NCBI GenBank assembly: GCA_017632155.1
Contig: JAGBRZ010000230.1
Coordinates: forward strand, 1-35,612
Length of the DNA stretch: 35,612 nt
Source of the DNA: Clostridia bacterium
GTDB taxonomy: Bacteria > Bacillota_A > Clostridia > Oscillospirales > CAG-272
Reading direction: 5' to 3'
Below are positions 10,224 to 17,225 of the stretch, piece by piece. How positions within the stretch are numbered: the stretch's first letter is position 1; every line of letters begins with the position of its first letter. The notes beneath the pieces are model-generated. The model had not been told where the DNA came from. It did no database searches and worked only from the letters and a program-made list of their open reading frames with translations. The position numbers and the translations under genes are program-made.

Positions 10224-10643
10224 TTACCGCTTTTGAAACATTTCTTTTAGACGTTCTTTGTCTTCTTCACTAATCAGCCCAAGTAAAGCATCCAAAAAAC
10301 GGCCAGCACTACCTCTCCTGCATTCATAAGCGACCATTTTATTAACCCAGCGACTAACCTTAATTAACTGCCTCCAAGGCATACAGAAGAAAACACGCCA
10401 CAGTTTACCGCGACGAATATTAGCCATCATTTCATCAAGATCGTCAAATACAATATCTGTATAACTTGACAATAATGCATGACACAAAACCATATCACGC
10501 ATATATGGACGGTATTCCCCATTCTGCGTAATGTTCCCCACTGTTGTTATAGCGATTGACGCTAATGTGCTATGGTCAATACCCCCTCTGCGTACCGTCG
10601 AACAATGTTTGTTTCCACCTATATCAACCCAATTAATCTTCAT
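10224..10643 (-). CDS. Hypothetical tail-region protein, 139 aa
   Basis: I do not recognise this family. The start was placed at the second ATG (MKINWVDIGG) because AAGGAG lies 7 bases before it; an ATG two codons upstream overlaps the resolvase stop and has the ribosome site almost touching it. The product has a small N-terminal beta part (HCSTVRRGGIDHST), a helical middle with several Trp/Arg residues (WRVFFCMPWRQLIKVSRWVN) and an acidic-basic C-terminal helix (EEDKERLKEMFQKR). It lies between a RuvC-type gene and a tail fibre gene, in the stretch where tail assembly chaperones often occur. That position is the only hint of a role. Confidence 0.6.
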   Translation of the reverse strand: MKINWVDIGGNKHCSTVRRGGIDHSTLASIAITTVGNITQNGEYRPYMRDMVLCHALLSSYTDIVFDDLDEMMANIRRGKLWRVFFCMPWRQLIKVSRWVNKMVAYECRRGSAGRFLDALLGLISEEDKERLKEMFQKR

Positions 10644-10645
10644 TC

Positions 10646-11137
10646 TCATGCTCCTTTTCTATATTTTTGCATGGCAAAAAGACCAATACATATTGCATCA
10701 GCCTCGTCTTGGGTAACTTTCATTTCATAGCTGCGCATAACCAAATCCTGCGCCATTTTTTTCAACACGGGTCGTTTAGCTTTTGAAGGGAATTTTAACC
10801 CATTCCGCCACTCTTTGGGCGTAATTATTTCAAAATCTACCCCGTTTTCCAAACAATAAGCCATTGCCGCCCCTTGGATCTGTGTTGCCACAATGAGAGA
10901 CGCTGCCGACTTCCCCAAATAAACGCCTTCCAAAATAACCTTATCAGGCATAATTTCAGAAATCATAGCCCCAATACGCCGCATCATTTCAAGATGACGA
11001 GCATTGGTATCCAAAGGTTCATTTTTAAGATTAATCTTTCCGTAACGTTGCAAATACCCATCTGTAAAGACAGCCCATCCGGTTATAGCTGTCGCTTGAT
11101 CAAACGCTAAAATCTTCAAATTTCTCGCTTCTTCCAT
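10646..11137 (-). CDS. RuvC-like Holliday junction resolvase, 163 aa
   Basis: The sequence shows the RuvC/RNase H-fold active site. The first strand ILAFDQATAITGWAVF carries Asp13, VILEGVYLG carries Glu70, and the C-terminal QDEADAICIGLFA has Asp144 and Asp147. Spacing and length (163 aa) match phage RuvC proteins. It would cleave four-way or branched DNA, for example clearing replication intermediates before packaging. It sits inside the late virion operon between the tail-tube cassette and the fibre genes, overlapping the 67-aa gene upstream by 22 bases and the next gene by the end of its stop codon. The start is uncertain: ATG at 11137 has only a weak site, and a TTG shortly downstream is the alternative. 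Confidence 0.85.
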   Translation of the reverse strand: MEEARNLKILAFDQATAITGWAVFTDGYLQRYGKINLKNEPLDTNARHLEMMRRIGAMISEIMPDKVILEGVYLGKSAASLIVATQIQGAAMAYCLENGVDFEIITPKEWRNGLKFPSKAKRPVLKKMAQDLVMRSYEMKVTQDEADAICIGLFAMQKYRKGA

Positions 11138-11319
11138 TTCTCATATAAAATGCGTGTCTCTTTTTTTGAAAACACGCCAATTAGTTGGCCGTCATTTTCC
11201 AACAAATCATATATAGTCGCGCCATGCTCAAGATACTTTGCAATTTGAACAGGATTCACCAAATATACCATGCTATCCGATGAATAAACTCGATCTGTCA
11301 CTTTACTATGTGTTCTCAT
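11116..11319 (-). CDS. Small hypothetical protein, 67 aa
   Basis: The ATG is preceded by AGGAGG with a short spacer. The product (MRTHSKVTDRVYSSDSMVYL at the start) is mixed alpha/beta, ending in a basic helix EKWKKREI. Phrases such as VNPVQIAKYLEHGATIYDLL and GVFSKKETRILYEKWKK resemble small phage proteins of unknown role that occur next to RuvC-type genes, but I know no function. It is the first gene after the terminator at 11332-11360, so it may need its own promoter or readthrough. Its 3' end overlaps the resolvase start, which suggests translational coupling. Confidence 0.65.
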   Translation of the reverse strand: MRTHSKVTDRVYSSDSMVYLVNPVQIAKYLEHGATIYDLLENDGQLIGVFSKKETRILYEKWKKREI

Positions 11320-11331
11320 AATCCTCCTGTT

Positions 11332-11360
11332 AAAAAAGGGGCGTCACTGATTGACGCCCC
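11332..11360 (-). terminator. Intrinsic terminator after the tail-tube/zinc-finger cassette
   Basis: On the minus strand, GGGGCGTC pairs with GACGCCCC around a 7-base loop and is followed directly by six T. The stem overlaps the stop of the 92-aa gene. This is a textbook rho-independent terminator. Confidence 0.85.
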
Positions 11361-11622
11361 TCAAATCACTATGCTCTTCCAAGAGTCGTCTTATTTCCTG
11401 TTGAACCGCTTCTTTTGCCTCTATAACATCCACAATTTCCCGTAGATGCTTAAACATTTCCTCATCTTCTTTATTTCGTTGACAAGCAAGTATAATCATA
11501 TATGCCTGATAGCACTCTGCCGAGCAGGCAATGGTTCTCCAAGGAGTGTAAGATCGGATATTGCGGCAAGAATCGCAAAATTTATAACTCTTGCCGCAAA
11601 TAATGCAGTGATGCATTTCCAT
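11344..11622 (-). CDS. Small zinc-finger protein, 92 aa
   Basis: The N-terminal half holds three Cys pairs (C6-x2-C9, C16-x2-C19 and C33-x3-C37, with H4/H5 nearby) in the order CIICGKSYKFCDSC ... CSAEC, which suggests one or two treble-clef or zinc-ribbon sites. The C-terminal half is an acidic coiled coil (about residues 50-85). Its start overlaps the tail-tube stop as TAATG, so it is translated together with that abundant protein. Similar short CxxC proteins are common in Firmicutes phage tail regions, but their role is not known to me. A terminator follows immediately. Confidence 0.7.
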   Translation of the reverse strand: MEMHHCIICGKSYKFCDSCRNIRSYTPWRTIACSAECYQAYMIILACQRNKEDEEMFKHLREIVDVIEAKEAVQQEIRRLLEEHSDLRGVNQ

Positions 11623-12425
11623 TACTCGGTAATGCCGTCGGGAACGAGGATTTCAAACAGACCCTTATCAACAGAACAATACTCCTGCTGCGCTTCCAGC
11701 TCGAAAGGATGATTTCCATCAGTTGCCAGTGTAATATCAACATTGGGACTCAACTGAGCATTACGGAACACAATCTTAGCACTGTACATAATATCCTTGT
11801 TGCAAATGTCATGGCCCAGAACATCCAGCACAAACTTGCAAGCACGGGGGAAGTTCTTAGCAGAGTTCAGGATGCGCACACCGGCAGTTGCGTTATATTC
11901 ATAGCACACAATGATATTCGTACCGGCCTTCAAACCAGTAGGCAGCGTAATGGTCTTGGACGCAGCGTCCAGCTCGAACTCAGTCTCCGAGGCCGCAGTG
12001 CCAAGCTCATAACGAGTAGCAACAGCACCGGGCTGAGTAGCGTAAATATACTTAACCTCAGCACCGGTCTCGCCCACAGGGATGTTTTTCAGCGTAATGG
12101 TAGTATCGCCTTCCTTAGTCACGAACTCGTCAATTGCAGGCATTACAATCGCGTTATCGGCAGAAGCCTCCTCCATTTCAGCGCCATACTGCGCAGCCGC
12201 CAAGCCAAAGTCAAGCAGTGCGCTTTCAGCAGAAAAACGAGCAGACTTCTGAGTAAACAGTGTCATAATCGGAGTGCCGTCAGCGCCAATGCAGTTTTTC
12301 TGCTCCGCAGAGTTGCCCAGCGTGGGATTCTGAACTTCAGTCAGATGCCACATCATTTCACCGGTAGTACGGCTAAAGCCCATGGCATGACGAACCTTAT
12401 CAACAACAAAATTCTTAATATTCAT
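11622..12425 (-). CDS. Major tail (tube) protein, 267 aa
   Basis: Its position after the head-tail connector genes, its length and its all-beta Ala/Gly/Thr-rich composition fit a tube subunit. The N-terminal part (MNIKNFVVDKVRHAMGFSRT) and the middle GDTTITLKNIPVGETGAEVK look like an Ig-like insertion followed by a tube core ending NHPFELEAQQEYCSVDKGLF. The phrase PFELEAQQEYC near the C-terminus resembles a common motif of Clostridial phage tail proteins. An A/G-rich leader (AGGAAGGGGAAG) precedes the ATG. It is bracketed by terminators at 12460-12484 and 11332-11360, which suggests an independent, strongly expressed unit. Its codon use is visibly more GC-rich and regular than that of its neighbours, as is also true of the capsid gene. 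Confidence 0.75.
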   Translation of the reverse strand: MNIKNFVVDKVRHAMGFSRTTGEMMWHLTEVQNPTLGNSAEQKNCIGADGTPIMTLFTQKSARFSAESALLDFGLAAAQYGAEMEEASADNAIVMPAIDEFVTKEGDTTITLKNIPVGETGAEVKYIYATQPGAVATRYELGTAASETEFELDAASKTITLPTGLKAGTNIIVCYEYNATAGVRILNSAKNFPRACKFVLDVLGHDICNKDIMYSAKIVFRNAQLSPNVDITLATDGNHPFELEAQQEYCSVDKGLFEILVPDGITE

Positions 12426-12459
12426 AATTTTCTTCCCCTTCCTGTTGTATCAGCAACAT

Positions 12460-12484
12460 AAAAAGCGATCTCATGAGAGATCGC
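12460..12484 (-). terminator. Intrinsic terminator upstream of tail-tube gene
   Basis: On the minus strand, GCGATCTC pairs with GAGATCGC around a 4-base loop, then five T. The stem spans the stop codon region of the 246-aa gene and lies only 35 bases before the tail-tube ATG. Confidence 0.85.
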
Positions 12485-13211
12485 GCATGTAGTTCAAGTC
12501 TTTTTTGTTTATTTTTTTCGTGTCAATATTACCGGAATAGCAACCCTGCAACAAAGCTCTTGAAGACTGTATTGCAGGAATGCGCTTTACACTGTCGTAA
12601 AACGTTCCCAATTTCAACTGACGAACCTGTTCCAAATTATACTTAAACCCTTCAAAATTAACAAGAGTGGATATAATTGGGTGTAACACAGATTTCGGGC
12701 GTTCCCGTTTCGCTTTTCTCAGTTCCTCAAGTGCATCTTCAATCATGATATTCTTAGTATTCGCATTGCCCGCTTTTTTATTGCGGCGTACCTGTATACC
12801 ATGTACATGGCATAGATAATTCCTAATTGCCATATACATCACTTCATCTAGAACAAAATCCAGAGTTTTGTGATGCAGATAACATTGATGTTCGCCGGTT
12901 GGAACAATTTCAAACTGAGTTAAATCCAAATCCCCAAAAAGTAATCTACTCTCCTCCATAGGAATCGCCGGAGTCAACATACAAAACAGCTCAAAGTCCA
13001 ACATTTCGTTCCAGTCGATATGCAATTGATGCAACTGCGCAATATAATCAGACGGAACTGCTACCAATGCGTTGACCATTGAATAATACGACAACTCACC
13101 CGCCGCTAATATTTCATCAATAGTGGGCTGACGAATCTTTATATGTTCATTAATAATAAAATCTTCGCCGAAATAGACCTTCAGTTCGTCAATTTCAAAC
13201 AACTCTTTCAA
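12471..13211 (-). CDS. Hypothetical tail/connector protein, 246 aa
   Basis: Translation probably starts at the TTG at 13211, which overlaps the upstream stop as TTGA and has GGTGAG 5 bases ahead. The N-terminus (MKELFEIDELKVYFGEDFII, then IKIRQPTIDEILAAGE) is a pattern I associate with proteins of Clostridial phages that sit beside tube proteins. The C-terminal half is basic and helical (ALEELRKAKRERPKS). Its position right before the tube gene is compatible with an assembly chaperone or tail terminator, but I cannot prove either. It ends in a terminator, so it is the last gene of the connector sub-operon. Confidence 0.6.
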   Translation of the reverse strand: MKELFEIDELKVYFGEDFIINEHIKIRQPTIDEILAAGELSYYSMVNALVAVPSDYIAQLHQLHIDWNEMLDFELFCMLTPAIPMEESRLLFGDLDLTQFEIVPTGEHQCYLHHKTLDFVLDEVMYMAIRNYLCHVHGIQVRRNKKAGNANTKNIMIEDALEELRKAKRERPKSVLHPIISTLVNFEGFKYNLEQVRQLKLGTFYDSVKRIPAIQSSRALLQGCYSGNIDTKKINKKDLNYMRDLS

Positions 13212-13711
13212 ATTTTCTCACCGTGCCTATTCCATCCGTGTATTTTATAAGTCAACATTCTTCCGTGATAATATTCAGACACATCAACAATTGAAGACCC
13301 ATACGCTTTTAGCTCTCCAAATCCAAGTTGCTCATCACCGTTTAGAAGATAGTCCACTTTATCTGCCAAAATGTCCAATCTCGTGCCTCTGTCTGCTATT
13401 TGCAAACGCTTGCCCACTATGTCATCAAACACCATCAGACTATCGTGAACCATAACCCACACATATAAAATATAGTCTCGCACAGCAGGATTCGCAGCCT
13501 CACCTAAATTAATCTCAAAAGCCACAACGCTTTGAGCTTCCATCTGGGTGTTCATTTTCTTTTTCCATGGGACGATCTGTGTATACCGCATGTTCGTATT
13601 AGGCAGGATAATGTCAGCTCGATTTTCTACAATTTTCATGATATCCGCATTCATCATCAAATGATTCATGATATGAAGCTTCATGGCGCTTATTTCATTT
13701 AAATTATTCAC
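13208..13711 (-). CDS. Putative tail-completion / tail-terminator protein, 167 aa
   Basis: The start is a GTG at 13711 that overlaps the previous stop (GTGA) with AGGAGG 9 bases upstream. The sequence is a mixed alpha/beta protein with helices at the N-terminus (MKLHIMNHLMMNADIMKIVE), then strands such as VVAFEINLGEA and YILYVWVMVHD, ending in strands around GRMLTYKIHGW. Size, order (third gene after the 230-aa gene downstream of the capsid) and fold type suit a head-tail joining or tail-terminator protein. No diagnostic motif is present, so the role is inferred from position. Confidence 0.55.
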   Translation of the reverse strand: MNNLNEISAMKLHIMNHLMMNADIMKIVENRADIILPNTNMRYTQIVPWKKKMNTQMEAQSVVAFEINLGEAANPAVRDYILYVWVMVHDSLMVFDDIVGKRLQIADRGTRLDILADKVDYLLNGDEQLGFGELKAYGSSIVDVSEYYHGRMLTYKIHGWNRHGEKI

Positions 13712-14463
13712 CAGCCGACACCTCCTGTCCCTTCTGCAGAGTCTGTTTGGTCATTTATCTCCACATAGTCTGCAATCATTAAATCCGCACGATCTATATG
13801 AGGTCTAAACTGGTCTTCCAGCATAGTTACTTCAATGTAACCATAATTTCGTTGTACACCATTTTCGACCGTCACATAAGTTCCTGTAACTTGATTAATA
13901 CGGGATGTAATATAGGCATTTGGCTCATGTAACGCACTACTTTCGCCAACAAGAAAACGTTGATCGCGCTTTATTTGAAGCGTATAATCGTTCATTTGAA
14001 CCTTTGCCTTTAGCGAAAATTCGCCAATGCGCATCAATGTCGTGTCAGTTACACCGCTGCCATATTTAGTCGCATCCTCAGTTACTGCATAGGTTTCATA
14101 AATCGACCTATCCGGCATTTGCCAACGTAGTACCATATTACACTGCTTCATTGTTCCAGCATATTGAACCTGATGATCTGCATCTAACGATACAATAAGC
14201 CAGAACACATCATTCCATTTTATCAAATCGCCTAAATGTAGACGCTCTCCCGGACGTGCTTCAATCTTTTTTACGGACGTTTCCGTAGATTTCATTACCA
14301 GCAAGTCTTGCTCTGTACCATTGACTTCTACCTGTTCCCAGTTTAAAGGCTGTTTGAAATCTCTTGAAATACGTTTTCTCAGTCCATTAAGCTGTGCCTG
14401 TTTTTTAGTCTGGGCATCACAAGCGTCTTGAATTTTCCGGAAATACAGAATATCGTGTTTCAT
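13708..14463 (-). CDS. Putative head-closure / stopper protein, 251 aa
   Basis: ATG at 14463 was chosen because GGAGG lies 7 bases upstream; a GTG one codon earlier is less well spaced. After a basic helix (CDAQTKKQAQLNGLRKRISR), the centre contains phrases like GERLHLGDLIKWNDVFWLIV and later beta strands, the sort of small beta-barrel found in stopper proteins that close the connector after packaging. The C-terminus is acidic and glycine-rich. It overlaps both neighbours by a few bases, as expected in a connector gene set. The family is recognised only by position and general fold character. Confidence 0.55.
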   Translation of the reverse strand: MKHDILYFRKIQDACDAQTKKQAQLNGLRKRISRDFKQPLNWEQVEVNGTEQDLLVMKSTETSVKKIEARPGERLHLGDLIKWNDVFWLIVSLDADHQVQYAGTMKQCNMVLRWQMPDRSIYETYAVTEDATKYGSGVTDTTLMRIGEFSLKAKVQMNDYTLQIKRDQRFLVGESSALHEPNAYITSRINQVTGTYVTVENGVQRNYGYIEVTMLEDQFRPHIDRADLMIADYVEINDQTDSAEGTGGVGW

Positions 14464-14969
14464 CACGTTTCCTCCGTATCAAAAGTTCCGAAAGAACTCA
14501 TAAGCTTCCTCTTGCCAGAATGACGGTCTGCAATCGCATAATATGACACTAACGAGCGAACATGCTCGCGAACTTTATCAATCATTGCAACATAAGAATT
14601 ACGCTCGTTCGCCGGAGAATGCAGCACTTTCAAATCTGTTGAAGAAAGCACATTTATTTTAGGCTTAAGTTTCGCATAACCTCGCTCTAAGTACCGCATC
14701 AACATAATTTCACTCAAGATGTCAACTTCCATGTCCGTTATCTCTTCAGCAAACACATATGTATCGCTATCTTCGACCAACGCAAGATTAAAATCCAGTT
14801 CCACTTGCCGTCGCAAATAGATCATGGCCTCTCGCAGATACGACTGAGCGCGTTCTTTTGCCAGCCGCATAGCTTCTTCGTCTGAAACTCCATAGTAAGA
14901 AAAGAAATCATCATCCTCTTCTACTTTATCGAAGAAACTACAAAAAACATCCTCTATATCCCGCGTCAC
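14463..14969 (-). CDS. Putative head-tail connector (gp6-like adaptor), about 168 aa
   Basis: The sequence is almost entirely helical with long amphipathic stretches (EEAMRLAKERAQSYLREAMI, DILSEIMLMRYLERGYAKLK), typical of adaptor proteins that bind beneath the portal. The start is either GTG at 14969, with GAGG 8 bases upstream, or GTG at 14978 with no good site; I prefer 14969. It follows the 230-aa gene by about 20 bases and overlaps the next gene by one base. The C-terminus is GTFDTEET. Confidence 0.55.
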   Translation of the reverse strand: MTRDIEDVFCSFFDKVEEDDDFFSYYGVSDEEAMRLAKERAQSYLREAMIYLRRQVELDFNLALVEDSDTYVFAEEITDMEVDILSEIMLMRYLERGYAKLKPKINVLSSTDLKVLHSPANERNSYVAMIDKVREHVRSLVSYYAIADRHSGKRKLMSSFGTFDTEET

Positions 14970-14990
14970 TCGTATCACCTCGCTTCATTA

Positions 14991-15683
14991 TTACTCTGTG
15001 GCAGCGCCCTTGCGAGGACGCCCGCCCTTCCGCTTGGGTTCCTCTGTCACAGGTTCATGTATAAACTCGCCCATGTTGTCTGCATTAGGCGTGTCAGACA
15101 CGACAGTCTCTCTCACTGTTCCCTGCATAAACTGAGCAAGCATTTGGCGCATAGTTTCCATTTCCTCTCGCATCGCAGCAATCTGCTGATCGCGCACGTC
15201 CTCTTTCTGCTGCAAAGCTTGTTCAGCCGCGACCTTGCTCTTACGCTGACCAGAACGAATCTCATTATAACGACGATTCACAACATCGGATACGCGAGCA
15301 GGTACATAAGCAGACAGTCGCGCCAAATGACCTCGCACGCGACCTATGTTCTGAGCATCATTAATAGCAATAATTTTTGTCAGTGCTTCTTGGTCTGCTT
15401 TCAACAGCATCGCATCAATATCACGTTCATACAGGCACTTGTCTACATCAATGCGCAGATGTCCACACAGCTCTTCACGCTCATTATCGCTAAACTCCAA
15501 CATGCCAGAGCGGAATACGGGAGAGTTATCATTCATGTATTCCAACTCTTCAAGAGTAAAATACTCGCCTACTGGCCTATCGTCCTCACAAGGAGCAATA
15601 CGCAAATTACGATTGCGTGTTGAGACAATTACACACGAAGGCTGGTAATTCCATACACGAATTTTATTTTTATCCAAAGCCAA
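14991..15683 (-). CDS. Capsid-associated protein with coiled coil and AT-hook tail, 230 aa
   Basis: I place the start at TTG 15683, with AAAGGA upstream and the product beginning MALDKNKIRVWNYQPSCV. An apparent earlier TTG lies inside the terminator stem and is not credible. The first 60 residues are beta-like, the middle is helical, and residues about 150-195 form a Gln/Glu/Met-rich coiled coil. The end KRKGGRPRKGAATE contains GGRPRKG, the minor-groove-binding AT-hook core. A DNA-contacting or scaffold-linked role in the head is an inference. It is the first gene after the capsid terminator. I do not recognise a named family. Confidence 0.6.
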   Translation of the reverse strand: MALDKNKIRVWNYQPSCVIVSTRNRNLRIAPCEDDRPVGEYFTLEELEYMNDNSPVFRSGMLEFSDNEREELCGHLRIDVDKCLYERDIDAMLLKADQEALTKIIAINDAQNIGRVRGHLARLSAYVPARVSDVVNRRYNEIRSGQRKSKVAAEQALQQKEDVRDQQIAAMREEMETMRQMLAQFMQGTVRETVVSDTPNADNMGEFIHEPVTEEPKRKGGRPRKGAATE

Positions 15684-15699
15684 GAGAATACTTCCTTTC

Positions 15700-15729
15700 A
15701 AAAGGGGCGAGGTTCGCAGACCTCGCCCC
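15700..15729 (-). terminator. Intrinsic terminator after major capsid gene
   Basis: On the minus strand, GGGGCGAGGT pairs with ACCTCGCCCC around a 6-base loop, followed by TTTT. It lies between the capsid stop and the ribosome site of the 230-aa gene. Confidence 0.85.
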
Positions 15730-15753
15730 AAACACTATTTTATATTAGGTCAA

Positions 15754-16743
15754 TTAAGAGAGAACAATCTTAGCGATCTTATCAACATCATGCACACACC
15801 AGCCAAAGTTAAAGCCAGTGACCTTAATATGAATACGTTCAGCGTTAATGTTCTCTTCCTGAAGCACACGAGCATCGCCGCGAGTAATAGCAGTACCAAT
15901 CTTGCCAGCAACACCATAAATAGTCTTATCAGGCAGAATCAGAGAGCCATCAGCCAGCTTCTTCTGACCAGAATAAGACATCAGTTCAACACCAGAGTAC
16001 ATATCAACAAAGCCCGTAGTGTTGTACAGATTCTTAACCGCCTCGGTAGGCCAGCGATCCGCCTGAGCCAGCTTGGCAATAGCCTGACGATACTTATTCA
16101 GCATAAAGGCAATAGGAGTCTCGCCATCACTAACATCATGCAGATACAAAGCCAGTTCGTCCATCGCAGCAGCAGTAGGCACAGTACCAGACTCTGAAAC
16201 GTAATTAGGATTGCCGCTCACAATCAGGCTATCCAGATAATCCATGGTCATCTTGACCTTCTTCAGCTCCAGCGCGTCCTTGATATAAGTAATCAGATTA
16301 GCAACGGTACGATAGCCGCCTCTGCGCAGATCTTGCATAGAGATGTCGGTCTCGGCGGCAAGGCTCTTCCACTGAGGCTTACCAACAGTGTGCTCAATAA
16401 AGGAACGATCCACGTTACCTTCAATAATGGCTTCATGAGCCAGAATCGTATTCTTGGGGTCGTAAACTTCCTGATAATCATCAAATTCGCCAATAGAGGT
16501 CTCATTAAAAATACGAGACAGTAGCTCAGACGGCGCAGACACTTCCTCGTTAGAAAAACTCTTCGTAATCAGCGCAGACAGTTCATGGCCAGGATCACCC
16601 TTTTCACCAATCTCACGTGCCCAAGCGTTCATGTTCTCGCTGATTTCGCCTTCCTGCTGGGACAGTTCTACACCATAGGCAACCTTATTAGCCCAATTAA
16701 CAACAGCGCCGGGCTGCTTCGCAATCTCAGAAAACTCAAACAT
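15754..16743 (-). CDS. Major capsid protein, 329 aa
   Basis: This protein has the right position (after protease/scaffold and decoration genes), length and composition for a HK97-fold capsid subunit. ATG at 16743 has GGAGG 8 bases upstream; an in-frame TTG overlapping that site is unlikely. The N-terminal 80 residues are helical and charged and could be an N-arm or delta-like segment. The middle (RGGYRTVANLITYIKDALEL) would be the spine helix, and the C-terminal strands contain ITRGDARVLQEENINAERIH and KVTGFNFGWCVHDVDKIAKI. Terminators lie on both sides of the gene, so it appears to be a separate high-output transcript. No cleavage site is evident by eye. Confidence 0.8.
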   Translation of the reverse strand: MFEFSEIAKQPGAVVNWANKVAYGVELSQQEGEISENMNAWAREIGEKGDPGHELSALITKSFSNEEVSAPSELLSRIFNETSIGEFDDYQEVYDPKNTILAHEAIIEGNVDRSFIEHTVGKPQWKSLAAETDISMQDLRRGGYRTVANLITYIKDALELKKVKMTMDYLDSLIVSGNPNYVSESGTVPTAAAMDELALYLHDVSDGETPIAFMLNKYRQAIAKLAQADRWPTEAVKNLYNTTGFVDMYSGVELMSYSGQKKLADGSLILPDKTIYGVAGKIGTAITRGDARVLQEENINAERIHIKVTGFNFGWCVHDVDKIAKIVLS

Positions 16744-16760
16744 CACAAATTCCTCCAATC

Positions 16761-16787
16761 AAAAAAAGCTGGTTCGCACGCGCCAGC
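16761..16787 (-). terminator. Probable intrinsic terminator between decoration and capsid genes
   Basis: On the minus strand, GCTGG and CCAGC form a 5-bp stem around a GC-rich 10-base loop that can pair further inside, followed by seven T. The T run ends just before the capsid ribosome site. The stem is shorter than those of the other terminators. Confidence 0.65.
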
Positions 16788-16807
16788 CAAGTTCTATATC
16801 ATAACAA

Positions 16808-17203
16808 TTACGCCTGAGCAGGAACCTTTTCAACAATCCACATATCCACGCCATAGGCATGCGCAGTATATTTGCCACCAAACTTCCACTCGCCTTCACC
16901 CGCGACCCACTTATTGTCCGCAACGGTAAGAGCGTCACCCTCAGCAAGAGTATCAGCACCCGTCACCTCAGTTGTGGCATAGCGCTCGCCCACGAAGGTA
17001 GGTTCCTTATTATACAGCTCGCCAATAGCGATCATATCACTCTCAACGGCCTTGGGTTCAAAGATGGCGTTCACGCCGTCATAATTCTTGGGCTTATTCA
17101 CAATAAACGCGCCGCCCTCCACAGGCTGGCCGCGCACCATTTCGACTTCAGCCTTGGCCTGAGGAACGTGCTTACCAGACATCACAATCAGATTCACAAA
17201 CAT
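16808..17203 (-). CDS. Putative head decoration protein, 131 aa
   Basis: The gene lies directly before the major capsid gene, the usual place for decoration or capsid-stabilising proteins. It is a small beta-rich protein, with sequence such as KHVPQAKAEVEMVRGQPVEG, AIFEPKAVESDMIAIGELYN and the C-terminal KYTAHAYGVDMWIVEKVPAQ. GAAAGGATG precedes the ATG. There is no signal peptide or catalytic motif. Its codon use resembles the capsid gene, which suggests high expression. The call rests on position and composition. Confidence 0.6.
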   Translation of the reverse strand: MFVNLIVMSGKHVPQAKAEVEMVRGQPVEGGAFIVNKPKNYDGVNAIFEPKAVESDMIAIGELYNKEPTFVGERYATTEVTGADTLAEGDALTVADNKWVAGEGEWKFGGKYTAHAYGVDMWIVEKVPAQA

Positions 17204-17225
17204 ATTTTCTTCATCCTTTCTTTAT

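Noticed and set aside
11709..12461. 250-codon plus-strand frame
   Set aside because: Entirely antisense to the tail-tube gene, which has better context; long shadow frames are common opposite GC-regular genes.
15057..15623. 188-codon plus-strand frame
   Set aside because: Antisense to the 230-aa head-region gene, with low-complexity His/Leu/Ser-rich content and no ribosome site.
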